Under the pieces are notes generated by a model, which worked only from the letters and a program-made list of their open reading frames with translations, made no database searches and was not told the origin of the DNA. From Allobosea sp. CRIB-10 (GTDB taxonomy: Bacteria; Pseudomonadota; Alphaproteobacteria; Rhizobiales; Beijerinckiaceae): a DNA stretch of 64,000 nucleotides. Location of the stretch: contig NZ_FOKP01000021.1 of the NCBI RefSeq assembly GCF_900112185.1, positions 47,358 to 111,357 of the forward strand, given 5' to 3'. Shown one piece after another: positions 8,516 through 16,328 of the stretch (position 1 is the first letter of the stretch; each line of letters begins with the position of its first letter). A program made the position numbers and the translations under genes.

Positions 8516-8866
8516 CTACGCGTCGGCTCTCAATTTCGGTTCAACACCACGGGCCCGCAACTCCCGCCGAAGCAAGCTCGTAAACGCCCAAGCGGGCAGG
8601 CCACCGATTTGAACCAGTCGAAAGAGCGGGAACGGGTAGGTTTCAGTTCCATCAGGCCGACTGTACAGCGCAAGAATCGAAGAGAGCGCGTCGATCTCGT
8701 ATTGAGTCTGGACCGCCCTACTCGCCAGAAGCAAATTTCCGATCTCAGCAAGCGTGGCGGGCTCTCCAAGCGACTGGATGGCTGCGATGACCCGCAGCAG
8801 AGACTGCTGGCCTAGCTCGTCGCTCGGCACAGACCTGACACGGATCGGGAACGGAATTACCGCCAT
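8516..8866 (-). CDS. Small protein of unknown function behind cheW
   Basis: A 116-residue protein without a family I recognise. It has mixed helical content (SLLRVIAAIQSLGEPATLAE), no membrane segment and no signal peptide. The start lies 5 bases after the cheW stop and the frame keeps GC-rich third positions throughout, so it is probably cotranslated with the receptor and cheW genes. A role in the same signalling complex is a guess from position only. The Shine-Dalgarno sequence is weak, consistent with translational coupling. Confidence 0.6.
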   Translation of the reverse strand: MAVIPFPIRVRSVPSDELGQQSLLRVIAAIQSLGEPATLAEIGNLLLASRAVQTQYEIDALSSILALYSRPDGTETYPFPLFRLVQIGGLPAWAFTSLLRRELRARGVEPKLRADA

Positions 8867-8871
8867 GGGCG

Positions 8872-9336
8872 TCAGGCCGCGAGCCGCGGTTCACCGGGCA
8901 ACAGCGCACCGACCACAAGGCGCGACAGCATCCGGCCCTCCAACGGAATGATCGCGTCCACCAAGCGTTCGCTGATGTCGCAGTCCATGGCCGGCGCCTC
9001 CTGCAACAGACTGGCCTCCACCACGAAGGTCTCCTGCACCGCATCGACCATCAAGCCGATCACACGATCGCCGTTCTGCACCACGACAAACACGTGGCGC
9101 GAGGAGGTCTTGGTCTCGCCGAGACCCAGCCGCGAACGCAGGTCGAGCACGGGCATCACCAGGCCGCGCAGATTGATCACGCCCAGCACATAGGGCGGGG
9201 TGTGCGGCATCCGCGTGGTCTGGGTCCATCCGCGAATCTCGCGGACGGAGCGGATGTCGATGCAGAATTCCTGGTCGGCGATCTCGAAGGAGATCAGCTC
9301 GATCAGCCCGTCAGATGGCGCGTCAAGCTCAGTCAT
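8872..9336 (-). CDS. cheW: Chemotaxis coupling protein CheW
   Basis: A 154-residue single-domain CheW, the usual size. Conserved features include the strand DQEFCIDIRSVREI, the NLRGLVMPVLDLRSRLGL loop that contacts receptor and CheA, and VIGLMVDAVQETFVV near the C-terminus. CheW links chemoreceptors to the kinase CheA. The ATG at 9336 is chosen because GGGAGGAG lies just upstream inside the end of the receptor gene; the receptor stop and this start are 2 bases apart. No cheA, cheY or cheR is in the window, so the protein would have to plug into a host array or one elsewhere on the element. Confidence 0.93.
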   Translation of the reverse strand: MTELDAPSDGLIELISFEIADQEFCIDIRSVREIRGWTQTTRMPHTPPYVLGVINLRGLVMPVLDLRSRLGLGETKTSSRHVFVVVQNGDRVIGLMVDAVQETFVVEASLLQEAPAMDCDISERLVDAIIPLEGRMLSRLVVGALLPGEPRLAA

Positions 9337-9338
9337 GC

Positions 9339-11144
9339 TCAGAACTCCTCCCAACCGCCGTCGGAGGAGGCCGCCGCCGCGCGACCACCGCCCATGGCGG
9401 CGGCGACCTTGGCCCGCTGCTTCGCGACAGGATTGCGTGCGGGGGCATGCCGCCCCGGCTGCGCCAGTTCCGGGCGTGCGGCACGCGCGCCGCTGCTGCC
9501 CGTCTGGAACTGAGCCACCAGTTGCGCGAGCTCCTGCGACTCGGCTTTCAGATTGCTCGCCGCCGCCGTGGCTTGTTCCACCATGGCCGCGTTCTGCTGG
9601 GTCACCTGGTCCATCTGGTTGACGGCGGTGTTCACTTGGGCAAGGCCGGTGGCTTGTTCCTGCGAAGACAGGGCGATTTCAGAGATCAGCCCGTCGATCT
9701 CGGCGACCTTGCTGACGATGCCCACGAGCGCCTCACCGGTCTCGCCGACCAGCTTCACCCCGCGTTCGACCTGGGCGCTGGAGGTTGCGATCAGGGTCTT
9801 GATCTCCTTGGCCGCTTCCGCCGAGCGCTGGGCCAGGGCCCGGACTTCCGAGGCCACGACGGCGAAGCCCCTGCCGGCGTCGCCGGCCCGCGCGGCCTCC
9901 ACGCCGGCGTTCAGGGCCAGCAGATTGGTCTGGAAGGCGATCTCGTCGATCACCCCGATGATCTGGGTGATCTGCTTCGATGAGCTCTCGATCTCACCCA
10001 TGGCGGAGACCGCCTCGCGGACCACCTCGCCAGATTTCTGGGCGTCCGTCCGGGCGGTCGAAGCCGCGCCGGAGGCCTGCTTGGCCCCCTCGGCGCTACG
10101 CTTCACCGTGGCGGTGATCTCGTCCAGCGCCGCGGCGGTCTCCTCCAGACTCGCGGCCTGTTGTTCTGTGCGTCGTGACAGGTCGTCGGACGCCGTGGCG
10201 ATCTCCTCGGCCCCGCCGCCGACGCTGTTGGTCGAGTTGGAGACCGCCGAGATGGTTTCGTCCATCATGCTCATGGCGGCGTTGAAGTCGTTGCGAACCT
10301 TCTCAAAGGTCGCGTCGATCGGCCCCTCGAGCCGATAGGTCAGATTGTTCTTCGCCAGTTGCTCCAGGCCACCCGCGACCTGCTCCACCGCATTGACGCG
10401 GCCGGTGACGTCGGTGGCGAACTTCACCACCTTGATGACGCGCTTCTTGTCGTCGAAAATCGGATTGTAGGAGGCCTGGATCCAGACCTCGCGGCCCCCT
10501 TTGCCGAGGCGTTTGAACTCCGCAGCCGCGAACTCGCCGCCATTCAACTTGCGCCAGAAGTCCTGGTACTCCCCGGAGCGGGCGTAGGTGGGCTCCACGA
10601 ACATGCGGTGGTGCTGGCCCTTCACCTCGGCGAGGCTGTAGCCCAGGGTTTTCAGGAAATTCTCGTTGGCGGTCAGGATCTCGCCATCGGGCGTGAACTC
10701 GATCACCGCCTGGGACCGCGAGATGGCGTCCAGTTTGCCTGTGGAGTCGGCATTACGGAGCTTATCGGCGGTGGTCACCGTGGCGACCTTCACCACGCGG
10801 GTCACCACGCCCTTGGCGTTTCGCACCGGGTTATAGGAGGCCTGGATCCAGACCTCGACGCCGCCCTTGCCGATCCGCAGATATTCCTGGGTGTCGAACT
10901 CGCCGCGTCCAAGCTTGGCCCAAAAGGCGGCGTATTCGGGACTGCGGGCATAGGCCGGCTCCACGAACATGCTGTGATGCTGGCCTTTGATCTCAGCCAG
11001 GCTGTAGCCGATGGCGGCGCAGAAGTTCTCATTCGCCCCCAGGATCTTGCCGCTCTTATCGAACTCGATGATCGCCAGGGCCTGGCCAATCGCGGCGAGC
11101 GTGCATGACGCCTCCGATCCCGAGTTAAGTTGGATGCCGAACAT
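9339..11144 (-). CDS. Methyl-accepting chemotaxis protein with two PAS domains
   Basis: A 601-residue soluble receptor with no transmembrane segment. Two tandem PAS domains (about 15-125 and 140-250) have near-identical ends (EVWIQASYNPVRNAKG and EVWIQASYNPIFDDKK), indicating an internal duplication. They are followed by a HAMP-like linker (about 255-310) and a methyl-accepting signalling domain with the hairpin tip QTNLLALNAGVEAARAGDAG. The C-terminus ends GGWEEF, which matches the xWxxF pentapeptide that tethers CheR/CheB, after a flexible Ala/Gly-rich linker. Start at 11144 is preferred because CAGGAG precedes it by about 6 bases. Cytosolic PAS receptors usually sense redox state, oxygen or energy. 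It heads the operon with cheW. Confidence 0.92.
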   Translation of the reverse strand: MFGIQLNSGSEASCTLAAIGQALAIIEFDKSGKILGANENFCAAIGYSLAEIKGQHHSMFVEPAYARSPEYAAFWAKLGRGEFDTQEYLRIGKGGVEVWIQASYNPVRNAKGVVTRVVKVATVTTADKLRNADSTGKLDAISRSQAVIEFTPDGEILTANENFLKTLGYSLAEVKGQHHRMFVEPTYARSGEYQDFWRKLNGGEFAAAEFKRLGKGGREVWIQASYNPIFDDKKRVIKVVKFATDVTGRVNAVEQVAGGLEQLAKNNLTYRLEGPIDATFEKVRNDFNAAMSMMDETISAVSNSTNSVGGGAEEIATASDDLSRRTEQQAASLEETAAALDEITATVKRSAEGAKQASGAASTARTDAQKSGEVVREAVSAMGEIESSSKQITQIIGVIDEIAFQTNLLALNAGVEAARAGDAGRGFAVVASEVRALAQRSAEAAKEIKTLIATSSAQVERGVKLVGETGEALVGIVSKVAEIDGLISEIALSSQEQATGLAQVNTAVNQMDQVTQQNAAMVEQATAAASNLKAESQELAQLVAQFQTGSSGARAARPELAQPGRHAPARNPVAKQRAKVAAAMGGGRAAAASSDGGWEEF

Positions 11145-11576
11145 CGCACGCTCCTGAGGTTGCGTAATCAATCTACCCAATTTGAGCTGTTCGCGAACCC
11201 TAAGCCACGAACACAGAACACTCGGGCAAAGCTATAATATATGGAAGGTGTTAACCAAGTATGCACTCGCCGGACACCTCAGAGTGCTAGACTTGCAACT
11301 AGGAATAGTCATCTCACGCCTTCAGTTCACTGCATCATAGACGCCAGCGACACGCCCTAATCGGCGAGCGCCAGCTCCGCGCAACCTATGGTACAACTTG
11401 ATTCCGGGCTCCGAGATCGGCGCACCCTAAAGCTCTGACGGCGGCGCCACATAGCATCAAACCTACGCCTAACGGGGGAAACGACGCAGTGCGAAGGTGC
11501 TTGATCGTAGTGGTCAAATCCAAGCCGAACAGCCCACGGCAGCCGATGTGACGCTATTTTGAGACGACGAACTGAA
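11145..11576. other. Non-coding stretch between the MCP gene and the IS66 element
   Basis: About 430 bases without a credible reading frame. It must hold the promoter of the leftward MCP-cheW operon; an AT-rich patch (TATAATATATGG at about 11234-11245) is the best candidate region, but I cannot define the boxes. The other side is occupied by the end of the inserted IS66 element. Confidence 0.4.
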
Positions 11577-11611
11577 TTTGACGTCTTGCCGACCCCTGGC
11601 CAGCTGGGTCC

Positions 11612-13135
11612 TCAAACGACGCAGACCGCTTTGGCGCAGTTCCAGGGCATGAGCTCATCAATCCGGCTCTGCGGGTGGCCGCCGACGATGCGGGTCATGA
11701 CGTCGTTGATGTAGGCCTGGGGATCGACGTCGTTGAGCTTGGCAGTCTCGATGAGCGAGGCGAGGGTGGCCCAGTGCTCGGCGCCGCCGTCGGAACCGGC
11801 GAACAGGGCGTTCTTGCGGGTGAGCGCCAGGGGCCGGATGGAGCGCTCGACGGTGTTGTTGTCGATCTCGACGCGGCCGTCGTCGAGGAAGAGGGTCAAG
11901 CCTTGCCAGCGCGAGAGCGCGTAGCGGATGGCTTCGGCTAGCTTGGTCTTCTGGCTTATGATCTCGAGCTTGGCGCGGAGCCAGGGTTCAAGGTCCTCGA
12001 CGACCGGACTGCTTCGCTCCTGGCGGGCCGCAAGGCGGGCCTCGGGATCCTGCCCGCGGATCTCGGCCTCGATGGCGTAGAGTGCCTTGATCCGGTCCAG
12101 GGCTTCGTTGGCGATCGGAGCGGGGCCGACCGCGGCAAGTTCATAGAAGCGACGGCGCACATGGGCCCAGCAGAAGGCCAGACGTACGCCGGTCTTGTCG
12201 GCCAGCACCCGGTAGCCGCCATAGCCATCGACCTGCAGCACGCCGGCGAAGCCTTGCAGGTGGGCCATCGGCCGCTCAGCCTTGCGGTCGGGGGCATAGA
12301 CATAGGCCACGCCCGGTGGGTCCAATCCGCCACAGGGTCGGTCGTCCCGAGCATAGGCCCAGAGCTGGCCGGTCTTGGTGCGGCCACGTCCGGGATCGAG
12401 CACCGGCGCCGTCGTCTCGTCGGCGAACAGCTTCCCCGATCGCTTCAACGTCTCCAGCAACCGCTCGTGGACCGGTCGGAGCAGAAAGGCCGCGCGGCCC
12501 ACCCAGTCGGCCAAGGTCGAGCGATCGAGCCTGATCCCCTGGCGGGCGTAGATCTGGGCCTGGCGGTAGAGCGGCAGGTGATCGGCATACTTGCCCACCA
12601 CCACATGGGCGACGGTGGCCTCGGTGGGGATGCCGCCCTCGATCAGCCGGGCTGGCGCCGGGGCCTGGACCACCACGTCCTCGCAGGCTCGGCAGGCGTA
12701 CTTCGGCCGGCGCACCACCAGAACCCGAAGCTGGGCCGGCACGATGTCCAGCCGCTCGGCGCGGTCCTCGCCGATCAGGTGCAGAGCGCCCGAGCAGCAG
12801 GGGCAGGTCTTGTCCTCAATATCGACCAGCGTCTCAATCCTGGGCAGGTGATCCGGCAGCGAACCGCGGTTCGCCCGACGCCGGGTTGTCGTGGCGGCGA
12901 GACGTTCGGGATCGCCCTTCTCGACCTTGGCGGCTTCGTCCGCCTCAACCTGCTGGACGTCTTCCAGCCCCAACTCCAGCTGGTCCTGCGGCAGAGTCTC
13001 CGCCCGGCGGCCGAACCGATGGCGCTGCATCTCCTTGAGGATCTGGGCCAGCCGATCGGCCCGCGCCCGCTCGGCCAGGACCATCGCCTTCAGCGTGGCC
13101 AGGTCGTCCGGGAGGGTGTCGGCGAGCGACGTCAT
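11612..13135 (-). CDS. tnpC: IS66 transposase TnpC
   Basis: A 507-residue transposase. It has the N-terminal leucine-zipper-like coiled coil (LATLKAMVLAERARADRLAQ), a zinc-finger-type CPCCSGALH segment (about residues 115-125), and the DDE catalytic core with FADETTAPVLDPGR, QVDGYGGYRVL and the terminal DNNTVERSIRPLALTRKNAL block containing the catalytic glutamate. Length and motif order are normal and the frame is unbroken, so the protein may be active. The ATG at 13135 fits the typical TnpC start (MTSLADTLPDDL); an upstream in-frame codon at 13195 is less likely. Confidence 0.94.
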   Translation of the reverse strand: MTSLADTLPDDLATLKAMVLAERARADRLAQILKEMQRHRFGRRAETLPQDQLELGLEDVQQVEADEAAKVEKGDPERLAATTTRRRANRGSLPDHLPRIETLVDIEDKTCPCCSGALHLIGEDRAERLDIVPAQLRVLVVRRPKYACRACEDVVVQAPAPARLIEGGIPTEATVAHVVVGKYADHLPLYRQAQIYARQGIRLDRSTLADWVGRAAFLLRPVHERLLETLKRSGKLFADETTAPVLDPGRGRTKTGQLWAYARDDRPCGGLDPPGVAYVYAPDRKAERPMAHLQGFAGVLQVDGYGGYRVLADKTGVRLAFCWAHVRRRFYELAAVGPAPIANEALDRIKALYAIEAEIRGQDPEARLAARQERSSPVVEDLEPWLRAKLEIISQKTKLAEAIRYALSRWQGLTLFLDDGRVEIDNNTVERSIRPLALTRKNALFAGSDGGAEHWATLASLIETAKLNDVDPQAYINDVMTRIVGGHPQSRIDELMPWNCAKAVCVV

Positions 13136-13214
13136 GGCCAGGATTACAGCACATCGAACGCCGCTTGAGGCGCCTCCGCGTGGCCCCTGAGTCACCTCGT
13201 CGCAGGGGTTCCGA

Positions 13215-13571
13215 TCAGGCGATCGCCACCGGCGTCCGGGTCCGCCGGACCTCGTGGACGCGCCGCCAGTCGAGACCTTCCAGCAGGGCTCCGAGCTGGG
13301 CCGCGGTCAGCCGCATCACCCCGTCCTGGACCTTCGGCCAGCGGAACTCACCGTCCTCCAGCCGCTTGGCGTAGAGGACCAGCCCCGTGCCGTCCCAGAA
13401 GATCAGCTTGATCCGATCGGCCCGCTTGGCCCGGAACACATAGACCACCCCTGAAAACGGATCGGTGTGCATCTGCTCCCTGACCAGGGCCGCCAGGCCC
13501 TCGGCGCCCTTGCGGAAGTCCACCGGCCGGGTCGCAACCATCACCCGGACCGCGCCCGTCGGCCCGATCAC
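13215..13571 (-). CDS. tnpB: IS66 accessory protein TnpB
   Basis: A 118-residue IS66 Orf2 protein with the family signature RVMVATRPVDFRKGAEGLAA near the N-terminus and VYVFRAKRADRIKLIFWDGT in the middle. TnpB is needed for transposition of IS66 elements, but its biochemical role is unclear. It overlaps tnpA by four bases and is translationally coupled. It is full length and undamaged. Confidence 0.94.
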   Translation of the reverse strand: MIGPTGAVRVMVATRPVDFRKGAEGLAALVREQMHTDPFSGVVYVFRAKRADRIKLIFWDGTGLVLYAKRLEDGEFRWPKVQDGVMRLTAAQLGALLEGLDWRRVHEVRRTRTPVAIA

Positions 13572-13990
13572 CGGGTGGCCTTCAACGCCTTGATCACCGC
13601 CGCCACGGTCTTGGCCTCCGCGCCGCGGCGCACGCGCACCACCACGCCCTGAAACTCCAGTTCGATATCGCCGCGGCCCGTTCGGGCCGACCTCGGCCGT
13701 GACCGCTCGACCTTCTCAGAATTAACCGCCTCGACCAGCGCCGGCACGAAGCTCACCGCAGGTCCGGGATCCACGATCCGCATCTCGCGGCGCCAGCCGA
13801 ACAGTTGCTGCGGGCGGATATCGTGTCGCCGCGCCACCTCCGACACCGTCGCGCCCGGCGCCAAGGTCTCCTCGACGATCCGCGCCTTGTCGTCCGCCGA
13901 CCATCGCCGACGCCCACCCACGCCGGTCAGCACCTCCAGCCGGCGAACCACAACCGGCTTAGGGTCAAGCGTAGGGTCAAAACTAGACAT
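13568..13990 (-). CDS. tnpA: IS66 accessory protein TnpA
   Basis: A 140-residue IS66 Orf1 protein. The N-terminal half is a helix-turn-helix of the IS3/IS66 type (RRRWSADDKARIVEETLAPG then SEVARRHDIRPQQLFGWRRE, about residues 27-72), expected to bind the element ends. The C-terminal part is variable. It is the first gene of the transposition operon and lies close to the element end at 14068. No frameshift is seen. Confidence 0.93.
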   Translation of the reverse strand: MSSFDPTLDPKPVVVRRLEVLTGVGGRRRWSADDKARIVEETLAPGATVSEVARRHDIRPQQLFGWRREMRIVDPGPAVSFVPALVEAVNSEKVERSRPRSARTGRGDIELEFQGVVVRVRRGAEAKTVAAVIKALKATR

Positions 13991-14118
13991 GAAACGATCC
14001 GCCCAGAGGGATCGCCACCATCACCGCCAGCCTGGCTAAGGAGAAGGTGGGGTCGGGGCGACGCTTACTTTTCTCCTGAGTAGCGAGGGTGAAGAGGACC
14101 ACGGTATGACTTGCTGTC

Positions 14119-14138
14119 TATGCTCCGCGCACATATAG
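14119..14138 (+). promoter_or_regulatory. Operator candidate in front of the second MarR gene
   Basis: The sequence TATGCTCCGCGCACATATAG ends 8 bases before the ATG at 14147. It matches the 16.2 kb operator TATGCTTGGCGCATATAG apart from two changed bases and a 2-base insertion (AC). Shared arms and the same distance from a MarR start make it a likely autoregulatory site. It lies only about 50 bases from the IS66 end, so the insertion may have removed an upstream promoter. Confidence 0.5.
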
Positions 14139-14146
14139 ATGTGTCA

Positions 14147-14668
14147 ATGGATGAACCTCGAGATAGAAACATTTTTGGGGCGTTCGCACTTATGATCAGC
14201 GACGACATCGTTCGCGCTAGTTCATCGCGGGCGCCGGAAGCTGGACCCGCCGCATCAGCGCTAGCGTTGCTCGCGCACGAGCCCGGGCTCTCAATCCGTA
14301 TGCTTGCTGTCGGGGTGAGCCTTTCACATGCAGGGACCGTTCGCCTGGTGGATCGACTGGTTACCGAGGGATTGATCGAGCGTAGGGAACATTCGACAGA
14401 CGGGCGCACTCGTTCCCTGTATCTTACTCCAGCCGGGAAGGTCGCGAGCGACGAGGTCCTGGCCTCGCGCGATCAGGTCATTTCAGAGGGGCTATCGATC
14501 CTCAATCCTGACGAACTGAAAATCTTATCGGACATCGCTGAACGCGTTCTCCGAAATCGCTTGGAAAACCTCGAGCAGTCATACCGCATCTGCCGCCTGT
14601 GCTGCTACGAGGGTTGCACGAACTGCCCCATCGAAGACGAATTGCATGAACGAGGTTTAGACCGCTAG
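14147..14668 (+). CDS. MarR-family regulator with C-terminal cysteine cluster (second copy)
   Basis: A 173-residue winged-helix protein clearly paralogous to the one at 6410: both share GAFAL near the start, the EPGL...SLSHAGTVRLVDRLV recognition region and a wing with RREHSTDGRTRSLYLT. Its C-terminus has five cysteines in ICRLCCYEGCTNCPIED (Cys149, 152, 153, 157, 160), richer than the first copy and suggestive of a zinc or thiol-switch site. The ATG at 14147 is chosen; TTG and ATG codons at 14111 and 14120 overlap the operator palindrome. The IS66 element lies just upstream. Target genes are not known; the operator also occurs at 16.2 kb. Confidence 0.85.
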   Translation: MDEPRDRNIFGAFALMISDDIVRASSSRAPEAGPAASALALLAHEPGLSIRMLAVGVSLSHAGTVRLVDRLVTEGLIERREHSTDGRTRSLYLTPAGKVASDEVLASRDQVISEGLSILNPDELKILSDIAERVLRNRLENLEQSYRICRLCCYEGCTNCPIEDELHERGLDR

Positions 14669-14866
14669 AAGAGCGAGTACGCGTAGGAGCCTCGCAGTCG
14701 CCGCCTGTAGCGACGTGTCGCGCTTTCGACTCCATCCGTCAGGTATTAAGACAGCATCGCCGACTTGCTCATTGACGTGATCTGTCCAAGCGCCAGGTCG
14801 GGCGCGCGAAGTGACAGCTAGCTGATCGGCTCACAGTCCGTTCGCCTTTCTCTTTATGCGCCAAGG

Positions 14867-16093
14867 TCAAGCGAGCCTCGTGGGATTCGTAGCCTGACTG
14901 GTGCATGAGAGCTCGGTCTGAACGTCCGAACCCCGGACAAGAGTTAAATCAACCGGACACCGATCGGCGATCTCGAGGATCCGAGCGTGCTGCTCATCAC
15001 TCAGCGGGCCATCGAGGACGATGGTGCGGGTGAATCGGTCGGGCGGCGTCATGTCTGGCACCTTCTCGTGCTGCACGGTCGTGCTCGCCCGTTCCAGCGG
15101 AAAGCCCTTCCGGTTTGCATAGAGACGCATCGTCATCACCGTGCAGGCTGCCAGGCCGGCGGATACCAGTTCGTAAGGAGATAGTCCGGTTCCGAGACCA
15201 CCGACCGATGCTGGCTCATCGGCGAACAGAGCGTGCTCGCCGCTGCGGACCTTGAGTTGGAACTTCCCCGCAAGAGTTTCGGTGGCGACGACGCCCTTGG
15301 CAACCTCGACCTGCGGAAGATCCGTCGTGAGCGGTGGGAGAAAGCGGCTCGCCCACGCAGCTACCATAGCCGAGGCGTAGTTCGCGTCTGCAACGTCGGT
15401 GAGGAGGTGATCCGCCGTGTCGAGCGAGATGAAGCTTTTAGGATGCCTGGACGCGACGAAGATGCGCGACGCGTGGTCGATGCCGACCACTTGATCCAGA
15501 GGAGAGTGCATGACCAGCACCGGACGTCGCATAGAGGCAATGGACTTCTCGACGTCGATCCCCTCGACCGCCTCAAGGAAGCTACGGCGAATGAGGAAGG
15601 GTCTGCCGGCGATCTCTACCGACGCCTCACCGGCGCTTGCGATGGTGTCCAAATCATTCGGTCCGAAGAGGCGTAAAATATGCTGAAGGTCGGCCGGCGC
15701 ACCAATCGTCACGACCGCCGCAACGTCAGGCAAGTCGGCGGCGGCTACGATCGCAGCGGTGCCACCCAGGCTGTGCCCGACGACGAGGGAGGGTGACATA
15801 CCCGCCGCCGCCATCGCCTTGGCGGCAGCACGGAGGTCCTCGACGTCTGACGCGAAGCTTACAGCCTCCCCCATCCCACCCCCGATCCCGGTTCCGGCGA
15901 AATCGAACCTCAAGACCCCGATGCCCGCACGCGAGAGCGCACGCGAGATGTAAACGGCGGCGCGACTGTCTTTCCCGCAGGTGAAGCAGTGGGCGAAGAT
16001 CGCCCAGCCCCGCGGTGTCCCCTCTGGTCGTTCGAGGTGCCCGGAAAGCTGAGAGCCAGCCCCACTAGCAAACGCGAATGTCTTTTCTGCCAT
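14867..16093 (-). CDS. Alpha/beta hydrolase fused to an OsmC-family domain
   Basis: A 408-residue two-domain protein. The first 255 residues form an alpha/beta hydrolase with the nucleophile elbow GHSLGG (Ser108) and a likely oxyanion loop at AHCFTCGKDS. Residues about 270-400 form an OsmC/Ohr-type domain with two cysteines, in SAGLAACTVMTM (about Cys317) and ADRCPVDLT (about Cys379). OsmC proteins reduce organic hydroperoxides and other oxidants with this cysteine pair. Such fusions are known in proteobacteria; the hydrolase substrate is unknown. Start ATG at 16093 follows GGAGG at a spacing of about 10. It is divergent from a LysR gene across a promoter with two palindromes. Confidence 0.88.
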   Translation of the reverse strand: MAEKTFAFASGAGSQLSGHLERPEGTPRGWAIFAHCFTCGKDSRAAVYISRALSRAGIGVLRFDFAGTGIGGGMGEAVSFASDVEDLRAAAKAMAAAGMSPSLVVGHSLGGTAAIVAAADLPDVAAVVTIGAPADLQHILRLFGPNDLDTIASAGEASVEIAGRPFLIRRSFLEAVEGIDVEKSIASMRRPVLVMHSPLDQVVGIDHASRIFVASRHPKSFISLDTADHLLTDVADANYASAMVAAWASRFLPPLTTDLPQVEVAKGVVATETLAGKFQLKVRSGEHALFADEPASVGGLGTGLSPYELVSAGLAACTVMTMRLYANRKGFPLERASTTVQHEKVPDMTPPDRFTRTIVLDGPLSDEQHARILEIADRCPVDLTLVRGSDVQTELSCTSQATNPTRLA

Positions 16094-16201
16094 GTCTATC
16101 AAACCTCCAGCACGCCGGCTTGGCGATTACGCTCTCAGCACTTTCGACGGAGCTGGGCGGAGCGCGCCGCCCACCAGTAGTCGTCATCTCAGGGTATCAT
16201 T

Positions 16202-16258
16202 TATATGCTTGGCGCATATAGACAAGCCCCTAGTCCATGATTATATGCGCCAAGCATA
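16202..16258. promoter_or_regulatory. Two inverted copies of a palindromic operator in a divergent promoter
   Basis: TATATGCTTGGCGCATATA (16202-16220) is a palindrome with 7-base arms and a 5-base centre. Its reverse complement, trimmed to TATATGCGCCAAGCATA, recurs at 16242-16258. The 40-base start-to-start distance is close to four helix turns, which would put two bound dimers on the same face. The pair lies between the hydrolase-OsmC gene and the LysR gene. The arms match the sites before both MarR genes, so MarR control is more likely than LysR control (LysR sites usually read T-N11-A). Confidence 0.6.
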
Positions 16259-16328
16259 CTTCTGCGGCCTGCTTCCCTAAGGCGGTCCTACGGAAGGGGC
16301 ATCTGTCAGGCGTACGGGCCAAAGGACT

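Larger units (their letters stand above)
11577..14068 (-). mobile_element. IS66-family insertion sequence, three genes intact
   Basis: The element carries tnpA, tnpB and tnpC in one strand and in IS66 order. The end beside tnpA is clear: read on the minus strand it begins GTAAGCGTCGCCCCGACCCC at 14068, and GTAAGCG is the usual IS66 terminal sequence. The other end is less certain. The best partner, TTTGACGTCTTGCCGACCCC at 11577-11596, matches 13 of 20 bases. I see no 8-base target duplication (GAACTGAA on the left, TTTTCTCC on the right), so the left boundary could be wrong or the insertion may have been followed by a rearrangement. Confidence 0.8.

Noticed and set aside
12161..13168. Plus-strand frame opposite IS66 tnpC
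   Set aside because: No family resemblance; the transposase on the other strand is complete with DDE motifs.
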